64,000 nucleotides of DNA from Moniliella sp. 'wahieum' (lineage: Eukaryota > Basidiomycota > Moniliellomycetes > Moniliellales > Moniliellaceae). Under the pieces are notes generated by a model. It was not told the DNA's origin. It saw only the letters and a list, made by a program, of their open reading frames with translations, and made no database searches. The stretch's first letter is position 1. Every line of letters starts with the position of its first letter. A program made the translations under genes and the position numbers. The stretch covers positions 248,001 through 312,000 of the forward strand of contig RSEE01000004.1 in the NCBI GenBank assembly GCA_003971905.1, in the 5' to 3' direction. Shown here piece after piece: positions 24,621 to 37,278 of the stretch.

Positions 24621-25709
24621 TCAGATCTCAGATCTGTCAAAGCCGTCACGCCTCAGCGCGCCGCGGCTGTAATTTATTTGTTTGGGGTACTACGTAAGTA
24701 ATAAAGGACCGAAGAAGTTGTCTTCATTTGAACGGGGAAAAAAGAAGTAGTGATGAGATATAGCCGGGTATGCAAAGAGTATAGCATAGCCAAAACCTCA
24801 TTCATGCGTCATGCATGCATCACGGCTTCCTCTATCTTGTCTCTCTTTACTATCGCATGCACACAGGGTATGTTATCATCGTCATGCCCCTCATATGCCT
24901 CTTCACCATCACGTCATGTGCACCTCCCTCTCCTCAGAGCCTCTCTGAGGCTGCCTGATCCATTCGCGTGGAGTCCGTATTCTCCGTGATACTTAGTCCC
25001 AACAGAACAACTTTTGGGGTGATAAAAAAGGTACGCATCAATCCCCGGGCGATGGCATGTCTCTCATGCATGATGTTACCCTCCATTGCCCCTCCTATTT
25101 GATTGTATAGCACACCGTATCTCTCTCTCGTACATCCGTCGCGCTGTATCTAGTTTATGTGGGAGGGGTCCGCCCTGTGTTGGGATTCAAAATTAGGACA
25201 AAAACAGTATCAACATATGTGGGCCTTGACCGTAACTTAGTAGTGATAGCAGGGCTCCAGAGCCTCACACACACTAGTGCCAGGAACTTGCGACCGCGCT
25301 GCACTTCAAGCTTCAAGCTTCATAGAGTGCCAGTGCTGAACACTGGATGTACTCAGTGTACTCTATGAATCTTGGATCTCAAAGTGACATGTGAGGGGGG
25401 CAATGAACTTCAGCGTTATTGTTTGCGCAGTTGCACGTTGGTTGAGTGCTCAGGCTGAGCGCGCTGAGTAATACTGAGTAGAGATGTATTAAATACCTTT
25501 TGCTATGCAATAATATGTCTGGCCCCAAACTTCACTCTTGAAGCTTTGAAGAAGCTTGAAGCTTGTAAGGGTGCCGCGAATGCGACCATAGCATACAGTC
25601 CCTTAATCTTCGTCTGAAGTATGATCTGGTCATGACCCCAGTATATGTATTAGCAGCGCATGTATCTATGTGCACATGCGTCATACGCTCTCTCTCTGTG
25701 GTTGTCACC

Positions 25710-25885
25710 GAATGATTAAGCTCGCTCCAATTTCCAATTCCGCATCCTGTGTCTCTCGCTCTTCCCTTCCCTTTTGCTTCTGTTCTCTGCCTGATGCCTT
25801 CTGTTTCCTCCCACGAACGATCTTGCCTTTCCCCCCGCCTCTGACAGGACCTTGGTCTCCCTCGTTTAGCCCCGACTGTTACAGT
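25710..25885 (+). repeat. Repeat A, copy 1
   Basis: A C/T-rich element beginning near TGTCACCGAATGATTAAGCT, containing GCTCCAATTTCCAATTC and ending GTCTCCCTCGTTTAGCCCCG then ACTGTTACA. It is clearly related to copies at 33845-34022, 41245-41385 (-), 41685-41790 (partial) and 59325-59515 (-). Confidence 0.8.
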
Positions 25886-26284
25886 GGTTATCAATTGTGC
25901 TTTGGTTTATCCTATCAAGATTGAGAGTCTTAGTCTATAGCCAATGCTCTGTATCATTGGTCTCTGTTCCCCCAAGCATAAGAAGAGAGTAACAAAAAGC
26001 ATGCTGCATATGACGGCAATAAAAAAGACAGCTGAACTGTTTTCTCCACCCGTTTAGCTGCCGTTTAGGTGGCGCGTGACGGAAGTATCTTCGTTTGTGC
26101 ACGAGCTAGTGACTAGTGACAGTGGCTGACCGGCGCATAGATAAACAAAACCGTCGAGATAGTCGATACGCAGAGAGCGGGGATATGAGTTCCCTCAACC
26201 GTAAATAAAGTATGGAGAAAAACGGGGGAGATTTGTTAATGATTTGGTGTATGACGCATAGTGATCGATGACATGTATCCTCCG

Positions 26285-26480
26285 AAGATCTGAGGATGTC
26301 TGAGGCTCTGACGCCTGACGCGCTGAACATCCTGAGGCCTGGTGCATCATGATACATGATGCATGATGTGCATGACGCCTATAAGGCCTCAGACCTCACT
26401 GAGGCCTCAGGCTTGGCGCTGCTGTTGAGTCGGAACAATGCCAGTACGTCGCATCATGCATGGTGCATCATGCATCGTAA
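26285..26480. repeat. Palindromic micro-array (GATC, ATGCAT, AGGCCT words)
   Basis: It contains GAAGATCTGAGGATGTCTGA, TGCATCATGATACATGATGC, AAGGCCTCAGACCTCACTGA, GGCCTCAGGC and CATCATGCATGGTGCATCAT in close succession. Confidence 0.75.
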
Positions 26481-26953
26481 ATCGCTGTCACATCGTCACT
26501 AGTGGGCTGCCCACTCAGTTTGTACTCAGGCCTCAAGGTACGCAGGCGTACAGACCAACTCTGGGTGAGGAGGTGGGATGTGCCTGGGCAGTGCCTGGAC
26601 CTGGCCGTTTTTTTGTCTGGTCTGGTGGTCTGGTGCATGGCGCTGGATGTGCGGCCTGCAGCACGCGGCCAGTCGTGACGCTTGACGCAAGTCGGCCCGT
26701 CCTTCGCCGCGTGGGCCACCCACGGATTTTCGGTCTGGCCGGGACTGGTTAGTATTCACTAGTGACTACGTTCACTGAGCTCAATACTCAATGTTCCCTA
26801 CTCTAAGGCTTGCAAGCTTCTGAATGCTGGTACATCCACTTTTTTGTATAAAAAACAAAGTCTTCCCCCTCCATTTGCTTGTCTGTTTCGCTAACTCCAA
26901 CCACCCAGCAGCTACCCCTGTGCTCCCCCTTCGAGCGCTTCATCTTCTACATC

Positions 26954-28571
26954 ATGCATTCCGAACAGGACCCCTCTGTCCCTCCCCGAACACTTCAGGC
27001 GACGAGTACTCCCCCCCAGAGAAGACTGTGCCTTCTTCTTCCATTGATCTGCCCAGCAGCAAGGGCGATCGCCAAGAGGTGACGAACTATGCCATGCCCC
27101 TGGAGGATGTGAAAGAGACCTCTGACGAGGAGGAGGCGGACGTGTTCACAGGAGGCAATGTGAACTTCCGTACCATGTCCTGGTAAGTACTCTATGCCCT
27201 CTGGCTTGTCTCCAGGAGGATAGCTCAACCATGGTTCAAGTGCTTAGGAGGGTTATACTAACCCCAATACTGTTCTTCCAAAAAAACAGGCCCTCAGCTG
27301 CAGTTCTGATCGCCAAGTTCCAATTTGGTATCGGTGTTCTTTCAATTCCTTCGACATTCTCTTCGCTGGGTTTCGTCCCTGGTCTCTTGTCGCTCTTAAT
27401 TATCTCGGCCATCACCACCTATGGCGGCGTTATTATCGGCACACTGCGTCAACGGCATCCCAACATCCACACTGTTTCGGATTTGGGCCTGATTTTGGGT
27501 GGCAAGGTCTTGCGTGACATCTTTGGTGTGGCATATTGGATCTTGGTCGTTCTCACTGCCGGATCAGGCATCCTTACTGCTTCTATTGCCCTTCAGAATA
27601 TCTCAGCAGGCCATGGTCTCTGCACATTGGGCTACTCAGGTGTGGTAGCCGCTGCTGCGCTAGTCTTGGGCGTTTGGGCCAGGGAGATGCACAAAATTGC
27701 GTATGCTGGCTGGGTGGGGATGATTTGCGTGTTCGCCTCCGTCATGGTCCTCACCATTGCCGTGTTGGTACGTGACCGGCCCGCAAGCGCTCCCCCAGGC
27801 CCAGTGCACAAAGAAGTCAAAGTCATCAACCACGCTGATTTTTACGTGGCCGTTTCGGCAGTGGCAAACCATGTCTTCTCTCTCTGGCCAACGTCACCTT
27901 CTACTCTATTGGGGCTGAGATGAAGAATCCTAAGGACTTCCCCAAGGCTGTCTTGGCCGGGCAGAGCTTCGTGATTGTATGCTACGTCTTTGTCGGCTGT
28001 GCCGTTTACGCTAAGCTGTGGGCAGTGCCAGTCCTGCACTAGGATCGGCTGGGCTCGTTTTCCGCAAGCTTTGCTACTCGATGGCTCTCCCTGGCTTGAT
28101 TGTCTCTGTGATCATTTACACCCACATTGGCGCCAAATGGGTCTTCGTCCGTGCGCTACGTGGCACGCCCCATCTAACCAACTCTGGGTTGTTCACTGGA
28201 CTGCTTGGGTTGGTTCCTACACCGGCTGCCTAATCCTCGCCTGGGTTCTAGCCTGCGCCGTTCCTATCTTTGACGATCTCCTCGGTTTGATTGGCGCAAC
28301 GGTCGGCTCGTTGTTCAGTATTGTCATCACGGGGGTTACGGCATTCTACCTGCTCTCATCGAAGGAGACCGAGAAGCAAGGACGGATGGCATGGATACGG
28401 TCAGCACGGAAAAATGGCCTGTCTTCGCCACTGAAGATGATTGTTCTTACAATTGCCTTCCTAATCATGGCAGGCGGTATTTTCCTTATTGGGGGGGGGG
28501 TCTACGCGGAGGCGGAGTCCCTCGTGCATGTGTACCGTAACCATGACTGGCAAGCCATTTGCTTGCGATAA
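26954..28571 (+). CDS. Amino-acid permease of the AAAP/Mtr type
   Basis: ATG at 26954 gives MHSEQDPSVPPRTLQ, then an acidic, serine-rich cytosolic N terminus ending NVNFRTMSW. A 107-nt intron (27183-27289, GTAAGT donor, ACTAACC branch site) splits the tryptophan codon. Then comes AAAP transporter sequence: AKFQFGIGVLSIPSTFSSLG, ITTYGGVIIGTLRQRHPNIH, about ten hydrophobic helices, ANVTFYSIGAEMKNPKDFPK, and a C-terminal IGATVGSLFSIVITGVTAFY. Fungal Mtr-type carriers import neutral and aromatic amino acids by proton symport; the exact substrate is not readable. It might instead be a vacuolar AVT-type carrier, but the early GVLSIPSTFSSLG favours Mtr. Four or so frame changes. It ends at TAA 28569-28571. 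Confidence 0.8.
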
Positions 28572-30163
28572 GCCCACTAAGTAATTTTTTCGAACCCTCG
28601 CATATATGTGATCGGATGGTCGAGATTTGACAGTATATTAGCTCCTCTTCTGGTATTGTTTTTCCCCGACTTTGTTTCCCTTTCACTTCTGTATTATATA
28701 TATTAAATGTACTTCTCGGCATATGTAATGTTACATCAACTCATCCACATCATTCTTCTAGTATCCGTTGGATAAGGGTAGTAATATTAGTAATGAGGAG
28801 AGACTATATGGAGAGACCGGAAATCTCTTGATATTGCTGGTATGGGGAATCGACGCGGTTGAAGGGGGATCGCGTGACTGGACGGATGGAGAGCTGTTGG
28901 AAGACGAGGTCGGAAGAGGATACGGAGGCTAACGGAGAGGAGGTTGCCTGTACTGAGAATCAATTGGCTAGGTAACGGGAAGGAGCTGGACAGGTTATAG
29001 GAGGGAAGGGACGAGAAGGGATACGAGAGAGACGAGAAAGGACGAAATGAGCAGAGAAATGACGAGAGGTGACATGGTGAAGGTTAGAGAGGACGAGAAA
29101 ATAGAAAGTGGGGGAAAGATCCCCACCAATCAGGGGTACAGGCTAGATCAAAGGGAAAACGGATTCAATATAGGGGGTGTAGAAAGGAGGACACGCCAAA
29201 AGAGGAGTTGGTTGCCGCAGGCGAACAGAGAAAGAGAAAGGAAGCAGTGACGGAGGCGACAGTCAGCGCAAACATAGGAGGCTTGGTGGCACTATTTACC
29301 ATCCACTTGGACTTGGGCGGGGGGGGGCGCTATCATCGCGCGGACGCATGGCCACTTGGGCCACCATACTTGATTTAACCAACCATCCTCACGCTTTTTG
29401 GACTTCAGGGTGCGCTCTACTGGGCATGTGCAGAGCAGACGGTCCTTAGCTTGGATCGGACCATCTCGGATCCAACCCAGTCCGTAACAATATATGCGGT
29501 TTCATTGTCGTAGTACAATATATAGAGGACGACGTCGGAAGGGTAGCTCCTTCTCGACTCCGTTCTACAGCAACACTGTCTCCAGTCGGGGAAACCACGC
29601 CGTTCCAATGGGCAGATGGTATCTATGTTGTTACGCAGGGGCGCATACGTACTACAGTCCAGTGCCCGACGAGACAACGAGGAGAAGGAGACGAGGGAAA
29701 AAACCTAATACCGTCCTGTGCGAGAGGAGTGAGAAAAGCTGAATACACAAAAAGGGGTTATAATAGCAGTTGACAGAGGGACGAATGGAGGACCGGATAA
29801 GTCAAGGGCGATCAGACGTAAAGACGAGGGAAGACAGCCAAAAGCTTCAAGGACGGACTGAGCGATGAACGTATATGAACGCCCGTTTCGTTTTTGTTCC
29901 CAAAACCTCTCGGGTCCAAACGTAAACTCTATGCAGCCGTATGGCCTTAGAGCCCCAATGGCACTAGGCCGCTGACAGCAGGTGCTTCCGAAATGAAGCA
30001 GGATAAAAACTTTCACATGTGCGTATGGCGTCGGCGCTCCAATTTCAAAACGTTACCACCATCATCAACCGCGTTGCTTCATTTCACCTGGGCCACGCAA
30101 CAAGCTTGACACAGCCATCCACCATCAACTGCATCAACAGCCAGAAGCCCTCTCTCTTCACTC
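28572..30163. other. Spacer between permease and ORC4, mostly repeat B
   Basis: About 28860-29480 is a copy of repeat B (see separate entry). The rest, including 29480-30163, shows no convincing gene; it presumably includes the ORC4 promoter. Confidence 0.5.
28860..29480 (+). repeat. Repeat B, copy 1 (about 620 bp)
   Basis: It aligns along its length, with small gaps, to the reverse complement of 61270-61905. Landmarks in order are GACGAGGTCGGA, AATTGGCT, GGGGGAAAGATCCCCA, CAGGGGTACAGGC, GGGGGTGTAGAAAGGA, CTACTGGGCATGTGCAGAGC and GGTCGGACCATCTCG-like sequence. No clear coding capacity or family could be assigned; it may be part of a larger mobile element. Confidence 0.75.
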
Positions 30164-32003
30164 ATGCCGAGCAAGCGTTCCGCTGCTGCTCCCCCCACCA
30201 GGGTAACAAGCGGGCACGCACCCACGTGGGAAACGATGAAACCTCGAGAGGAGTGCGTACTCGTCGCCAACTGCTCGACAACCCCGACTCGGAATCGGGC
30301 AGTGAGAGCGGTTCTGAGTCTGAGGCAGCCGAAACCTCGGACAACCAACAAGCCGGAAAGGCGGAGAAACTACTCTCCGCTCTACCCCCCGAGCACGTCG
30401 AGGCATGTGTTGGCCAGGCCAAGTTGCAAATCAAATCCGCTCTAAGAGCTCCCCACCCCACAAACGAGAAGGGCCAACACACACTTGACGGTCTTTTTTC
30501 TGCTTTGCTGAGGGGAGAGAGCAACTCGGCCATGCTCCTCGGTCCACATGGGACGGGAAAAACTTCGGTACGTATCGATTTTGCATTCTATGTTAATCCA
30601 GCTAATTGATAGCCAGGCAATTCAAGCTGCGATTGAGCCAAGGCGAAGTAAGCTCCACGTCGTGCGACTGCACTCGACACTCCATCCCAACGACAAAGTC
30701 GCGGTGCGTGAGTTGGTGCGGCAATTGGTTACTGTAGGCGCCTTGGCTGAGCTCTATGCTCAGGACTTGGCCGACTTTGACGATGAGATTCCGGCTGCCG
30801 ACTCCCAGGGGGGATGAAGAGGAGGAGGAGGAATTAGAAGAAGAAGAGTCCGACGATTCTCCCCTGGAATCGGACGACGAAGAGGTCGCGCACATGACCA
30901 AGCTGCGCCAGAAGCGGCAGCAGGCCCGTGAGGCGGCTAAGGCCGCCGCAGAAGACTCAATCCTTGCATCGGTGTCCACTGCTACCGCTCATCTACTCTC
31001 TCTCTTGGCCAAGCCCGCTGCAGAGGCAACCGATAAGAACAAAAACCGATTGTGATTGTGCTCGACAATATGGACGAGTTTGCACTTCGACCCAAGCAGG
31101 CACTTCTTTATGTCCTGTTGGATGCAGTACAGGCCTCCTCCTATCCCCTGGCTTGCTGATTTTGGCCACCTCTACAAGGGGGGACACTTTGGACCTCCTC
31201 GAGAAGAGAGTCAAGTCACGATTTTCTCATCGAGTGGTGCATATGCGCCCACCGGCCGACCTTGCGGCCTACACATCTCTGTTCAAGGGCTTGCTCACCT
31301 TGGACTTGGACATCAAGTCTCGCAGGCGTCAGCCCAGAGGATGGAATACGTTTGCCAAAGCATGGAACGAGAAGGTGAAGGAAATTGTTGACCATGTGTA
31401 CGTTCAAGCTTTACTCGCTCATCAGATGGAAACTTCGTGGGACATGCGTACCTTGGGAACTACCATTCTGTGCGCAATGGCGATGCTTTCCTCGCCCCTT
31501 CCAACTGCTGGACTGTTGGCTCGTTCCCTGGTCTTAGGGGACGCTAGGGGAAAGGAGGCTCTGTTACGTACCCTTTCTGTACCCGAGAGCACGCTACTTG
31601 CTGCGGCCTTGCGTGTTTCTCACGTCCGGGGACAAGAAACGTTTACTCTCGCCATGCTTCAAGCCGAGCTTGCTTCATATCTGCCTCCTGACCGGAAACG
31701 AGTCAAGACCGGGATTTCCAGCATGGCAGTCCTTAGAGATACCTATCAGAGTCTCCTCTCTCTTTCTCTCTTTATTCCCGCTGCTGTGGCAAACAATCTC
31801 TCGGATCTACCCAACCTGGTGGCGTGGGTGCCACCCGTCGTTGTGGGGGCACACGTGGGGCAAAGGGCGGGCCGATGCCACTGCTTTTCCTTCCCACTAG
31901 GCTCGCTCTTCTCCCCCGTGACCTCATCTCCTCCCTTTCAGATGAGAAGAGAGTTCCGCTTGATCAGAGATTGGTCAAGTGGGCCCAAAAGAAAATCGAG
32001 TAA
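30164..32003 (+). CDS. ORC4: Origin recognition complex subunit 4
   Basis: ATG at 30164 opens MPSKRSAAAPPTR, then a basic and serine/acid-rich N terminus. The AAA+ Walker A is LGPHGTGKTS, interrupted directly after by a 49-nt intron (30568-30616, CTAAT branch site), continuing AIQAAIEPRRSKLHVVRLHS and NDKVAVRELVRQLV as in ORC4. Walker B is IVIVLDNMDEFA. Sensor-like LLILATSTRGDTLDLLEKRV and KSRFSHRVVHMRPP follow, then the C-terminal winged-helix half. It is one of the six subunits that mark replication origins and load MCM. Unusual is a strongly acidic Glu/Asp insert (about 30817-30885) between Walker A and B. About 595 residues against 436 in human. Three to four one-base frame changes. It ends QKKIE then TAA at 32001-32003. 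Confidence 0.88.
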
Positions 32004-32408
32004 TGCACCTCTCACGGTGGCGCTGTGAACGAGGGGCCAGTAGATGAGCACTGAGTGTAATATACCACCGTTAACATGGCTAACCGGAACACCCACATCT
32101 GGCTTGTTGCGACCCGGTGATTGCACTGCTATGGCATAGCTCCTGTGATTCAGGCCATAATAATAAGATGTGGAGCTGACTTTCGAACATTCTCTGCGAA
32201 GCCAATACCAACGACCCCCTGGGGTCGCGCGATCATCCGGAAAGGGTTCAAAACCATACATTGCCAGACCTGTCAAAACAGCACTGGCGTTCAACGTACG
32301 TCTAATGTTCACTACGCTCGATCACCAGTGGAAACGTAGAGGTTTAGAGGTTGTTCGCTGGAGCCTCGTGGGGAAAATGCTTCGACATACACAAATCTTG
32401 AAAAAAGA
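32004..32408. other. Spacer between ORC4 and the tRNA gene
   Basis: No gene or repeat is recognised. A short A-run (T-run on the minus strand) at 32399-32406 directly follows the tRNA 3' end and would serve as an RNA polymerase III terminator. Confidence 0.5.
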
Positions 32409-32495
32409 TTCCCCGACCGGGAGTCGAACCCGGGTCTTGACGGAACTCGCTGATGAGCTGAGAGCGTCACATCATAGCCGTTGGACCATCGAGGA
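32409..32495 (-). tRNA. tRNA-Glu (anticodon CUC) with a 15-nt intron
   Basis: The minus strand folds as a cloverleaf. The acceptor stem is TCCTCGA with TCGGGGA (one G-U pair). The anticodon stem is TGACG with CGTCA, and positions 34-36 are CTC, which read GAG. The T arm is CCGGG-TTCGACT-CCCGG. Between nucleotides 37 and 38 sits a 15-nt insert (32444-32458), the canonical place for a nuclear tRNA intron. The internal B box GGTTCGACTCC is present. The D stem is weak at its last pair. Confidence 0.9.
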
Positions 32496-35400
32496 GTATG
32501 CCCAGTGAATTTAAAGGATCTTCCTCTTTCGCTAAGCCGCCAAGCCGCCCTTCTTTATAGTATACCAGGGGAAAGGAGGTTGGAGAGCCGAGAATTGCGG
32601 GATTACCCAACATAGAGCAATCGTCTCTCCGCGCTTCTTTCCTCTACGCCTCTATTCTGGGCCTATAGTCTCGCATTATGTCTTTGAGCCACATCATTTA
32701 TCGCGCGCATTCAGCTTAGCGCTCAGGCTCAGCCCCCATTGCAGGCTCAGCTCTCTGTCCCAATAAAACCGTTGGAGAGAGACGCAAGCCGATATATGGG
32801 GTGCACGATGGGTTAATGGAGTATCCCCTTTCCGAGGGCGATGTGGGAAGCTTGGCAACAAAATCCGGAAGGCAATGCACCTGTTGTAGGACGATGGATG
32901 GGGGGATGAGGGCGAGTAGTCGATCACCACAAGGAGGTGTTGCCTATCTGCGGCTGTCCTACGGTAACTGAGAGGATGATATAATAGCTACTACGCTTTC
33001 TCCAAGCTAAAAGGACAAGATATCTCGCACTGTGAACGTCGGAAACATCGCAGAGATAGCTTCTTGTAAAAAAGCTCGCGAGACGCTATTCCGACCTTTT
33101 GAGTGCAACAGGGAGAAAAAGATGAAGGAGGGAAGCGAGCGCAACGGTACTCAACCCGGAGGGCGCGAGTGGCGAGACGCTGCACAGCCAGTTCCACTTC
33201 CCAGTGACTTGGCCGATAATGCCATACGAAGTGAGATTACATGGCACCATACTCAATAACCTGAGACTGTGATGATCATGTTGTCTTTCTATGGAACCTG
33301 AACAGTGGGACGGATGTCTTGTCGGCAGAGGACGTCCGACTGGGCGATCCCCTCGCCTCATCGTTTTCCTTCTCCATCCCAGTGCTGCCCACTTTTAAGA
33401 GAAGTTGCAGGATAAATTCTGGGGCAGGAGCGCGGCATGAAATGGCGTATATACCTGGGCGGCATTACCCTCTTTTGGGACGAAAGACGGGCTTTACCAG
33501 CCGAGCTGCCAGAATTTTACAAGGAAGAAGACACGTCATGCAGATCTCAGACCTCACCCTCAGTCTGCCAAAGTTCGTCGAACGGGACCGGGAGAGATCC
33601 TGAAGAATGGACTCAAGGTCCTATGGTCAAGTTGTGTAAGAGTAGGAGAAAGGATTGTCGCGGAACGTGGTTCCGAGACCAACTGGCCACACAGCCTGAG
33701 TCAGGACATGCCCAAGTTTGATCGCATCACCGTCAGGGACACTCTTAATTATATGGCGCAGTACAGCACTCAAAAAAGTTGTGCCGTCTGCTCTGTACCA
33801 TGCAGATAGCTGAGGACGATGAGCGCACAGAGTTCAGATGGGTCATGTCACCGATGACTAACCTCGTTCCAATTTCCAATTCTGCATCCTGTGTCTATCG
33901 CTCTTCCTTCCGTTTTGCTGTCTCTGTCCGTGTCTTCTGCTTCCTCCCACAAACGATCTTGCCTTTCCCGCCGCCTCTGACAGGACCTTGGTCTCCCTCG
34001 TTTAGTCCAGACTGTTATACAGGTCTGGAGCAATGGGAACCCTAAATGGTACGAAGGGCGCACTTTCAACTACTATCCTGTAGAACCACATTTAGTTGAC
34101 CCCTCGGAAGTACGCACAACGAATGCATTTACAACTCAGCGCAAGCGCTGTTTCGGGAGATGTGGGAGAAGAGCTGAAAGGAACTGCTCCAGAAGCTTGA
34201 TGTTGCTGTAGTGCTCAACTACACTTCGCCCTCCTTTTATTCCATCAGCCACGGGCCTCCGGCTCACCAAGACAAGCAGGGTCAGCTCGGTCTCCATATC
34301 AGCTCCGCACTCGCTGTGCTGTTCCACGCGCAGCATTGCATGTGCAAGTATGGCTGTGTTTGAGGCACATCGTGATTTGCACCCGAACCCAGTCCAAGTT
34401 TGATGTATTGCATCAGGGGGTGGGGTGCCCATTCTCCAGTTCGTATGCCCTCCATCCCCGACACCCACATTCACAATGAACCGACTGTGGAGGGAAAGGA
34501 TGAGACGAGGCGTGAGATATGAGAGAAGGCAAAATGTGTACTGAGTAGTGTTTGATGACAGAGTGATGCCACCTGGGGCAATGGGAGGATCAGAAATGGA
34601 GGCGGACCACACGTTGCGGGACCGGGGAACGCAGGAGGCGATGTTTTTTGCGTACCGGAGGGTGGTGCATGACAGCGCTCCAACGCTTTTGGAACCCCGT
34701 GAGAAGAAGCTGCTGCGGTTGCGGAAACAAACAGCATGCGACACGAACAGAATTCTTCCCTTTCTTCGTTCTGACGACGCGACAATACTATACCACCAAG
34801 ACGGCGAGCAAGATGTTGGGCACTGGAAGACTTAACAATTGCTGAGTCTCACTGTCGCCGCTCATCGGATGTCTATACTGTTAGACTCACACCGTGCTAC
34901 AGGGCTCTTGCCCCACTAGGCCCGTATGGGCACCATGGGCGTGATTCCTAACAGTTGTGGGAGATCCTGTTGTGTCCACCTCTCGACCGTGTCCCCTTCC
35001 TTCTGAGGTACATGTACCTTATCCGTTCATAGATGTATCCAATCCATCTGCTCCCTTTGTTCCTCTTCCGTCTCGTTTCCTGGCATCTACCCGTTCATTC
35101 GTATCCGCACGCGCTCTAGTAGTACCTCGGATATGGACACGGATGGCGCGCATCAGAGGGTCCTGTGATCTGCTGGCGATTCCCCTGGTTCCCTAAACGG
35201 GTTTGGCACCAACAATTTAAGCAACATACGCCGAGCGAGGAAGTAGGTTATAGGCGCAGCGCGTTTCTTTGTCCCAGCCTCTGTCCATTTGGTATGATTA
35301 CTATAGTGACTGGCTAGCGGGGGGTGTCCTCTGGGGGGGGGATGCATATGGGTAGCGCGAGTGGGTGCCCGTTGCCCGTTACAGAGGCCGTTTCCATGTT

Positions 35401-37278
35401 AGTAGTTACTGGATGAGAGTTTGCGACGTTTGCGAGGGAGCAACTTGTGGGTTGCGGGGTGTGGTCGTGACGCGCGCGTCATGGGTTGCGGGTTTTCGTG
35501 AGATCCGAGATACAAATGGCTTATTGCGCTATAGTGCAGCTATAGTGCATAGTGACCAAGCAGGAAAATGAAACGGTCGAGGGCTGCGGGTGAAATTAAT
35601 TGGCATCAATATCAGAGCTCAGGCGCTCAGGCGCTCAGGCGCTCAGATATCATGTGAGACCATGGGGTTGTAGGCTGGACTGGTGCTGGCATTGCAGGAA
35701 AAACTCGGCGAGTAGCTCGCGAAGGTAGGGCGCGTTAGCATGGTTAGCACCAGCACGGGGGCAGGTTTTGCTGTTCCCCGCTTGCAGACCAATTCGCACG
35801 GGCCAATCCACACTGCCCCTATGCTGATTGAAATGGGCGCATGGTGCTTGTGTGTGACATACGTTACCAGAGAAGGGTGTGTGGGTGGTGCCGTGCCGTG
35901 CGGCTGAAACCGTACCCGGAAGTACGCATATACCAGAGGCAAGGGAGTTCGTGAGTACCGAGTACTCGGTGTACTCATGTTCAACGTGTTCAACTGACTC
36001 AGACTGAGTAACTGAGTACGCTAAACGTACGTACTGAACGTCTTGAACGTTGATATAATTTGATCGAGATCGCGGGTGGCGCGTGTTGATGCATGATATA
36101 TGATGCAATGATGCATGATACGCAACATGTAGCATGTGACCTGCGGGGGAAGGAGGGAAGGAGCGGAGGAGGAGCAAAGGAGGGAAGTATTGCAAAGCGC
36201 TAACGGATGAATGTGCCGGTTTCAATGGTGACGGATGTGGGTCGCGGGCAGATGTGATGGAAATACGGAGGGAAAACATAGGCGGAAACTAGCAGCGCCA
36301 CCGCCACCCCTGTGCCTCTCTTGTAGTGAGTATGAGGACATAGGATGGGACTGGACTTCGACGCCACTGACGCGTGTGTGGGCCCAGGGCGACGTAGATC
36401 TAGCATTGCGCTCTCTTTGTGGGTTGTGGGTGTTTTTGCCTCGAGGGATCATTAAATCCGCGCCGGCGCTCCACTACAGCGGCACCCACCGTCTGTTCGG
36501 GCCGTTGTACCCCTTTGCCTGCTGGTGTGGCAGTCCAAAACGTCAGCGTTTACGTGCGTCCTCTATAGTGGAGAGAAATGAGACGATTTGAAGCACAGCG
36601 CGGCTATGTTCCCACAACCCATGGTCATGCATCATGTCTTACTGAAACAGCTTCTTTCAATGGATTGCGCGCGTTACCATATGCCCATGCATACAGCCCG
36701 TCCCGGCCCTCCCTCCAATCCATTCTCGCCTCGTCTTTGCCTCGGGCAGAGATGTGAAGCATATGTGACGGAGTATCTCATGTATATCGCGCTGCTGCTG
36801 CCCCTGGACCCACCATACCTTAGCTTGCTGCTTCGTTAGCCAACAGTGAGATCCCCGTGACCCCGTTTGATACAGAGAGCTGTAGCAGACCACTGTTGTC
36901 GGTGTGGCAATTGCATGAAGTGCGACTGTGGATGCCAGTATTGTTCTGTTCCTTAGGTGACGGTTCCTTTTCGCACTAAGAGATTCTCACGGTGGAGGCC
37001 AGGCCTTGGAGTAAAGAGTATGTGAGTCGCGTGCCTCATGTCTCGCTTGAAGCTTGGAGTCGACCCGTGCACAGTGACCGTGCATGAGATTGCGGTGCCT
37101 GCGGTTCCAAGTTATGCTTGTGTACTGCAATGGGCACGCGGGGTCTTGCCCGTGTGCCTGAGATATTCCATATCCGGTATATAAATCCCTGCAGTATTGG
37201 AGGTGCTAGCGGTCCGATATCCTCATCCCCCGGCGTTCGTTTCCCCTCTCACTTGGCCTCTCATCCGAGTATACCACC
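32496..37278. other. Gene-poor spacer of about 4.8 kb
   Basis: I find no convincing gene. It contains repeat A (33845-34022), a CAGGCGCT array (35620-35647), and TGATGCA/ATGATGC words (36085-36125). Overlapping open frames on both strands at 34136-34840 are unexplained but carry no recognisable domain. The end should contain the promoter of the P-type ATPase at 37279. Confidence 0.5.
33845..34022 (+). repeat. Repeat A, copy 2
   Basis: It starts near TGTCACCGATGACTAACCTC, includes GTTCCAATTTCCAATTCTGC and CTTCCTCCCACAAACGATCT, and ends CTCGTTTAGTCCAGACTGTT. It is about 80 percent alike by eye to copy 1 at 25710. Confidence 0.8.

Larger units (their letters stand above)
21123..26953. other. 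Gene-poor spacer of about 5.8 kb with dispersed repeats
   Basis: I find no gene here. Open frames are short and lack family-like sequence. The region is AT-richer than its flanks and holds two tandem copies of repeat C (21303-21432), an inverted copy (23706-23745), a GATCATCGATC/ATGCAT palindromic cluster (24430-24620), a repeat A copy (25710-25885), and another ATGCAT/AGGCCT cluster (26285-26480). The last part should contain the permease promoter. Confidence 0.55.

Noticed and set aside
34136-34840. Overlapping open frames on both strands (about 200 residues on minus, 95 on plus)
   Set aside because: Neither shows a recognisable motif, membrane helix or signal peptide, and the two compete for the same DNA. 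One may be real, but I cannot support either.
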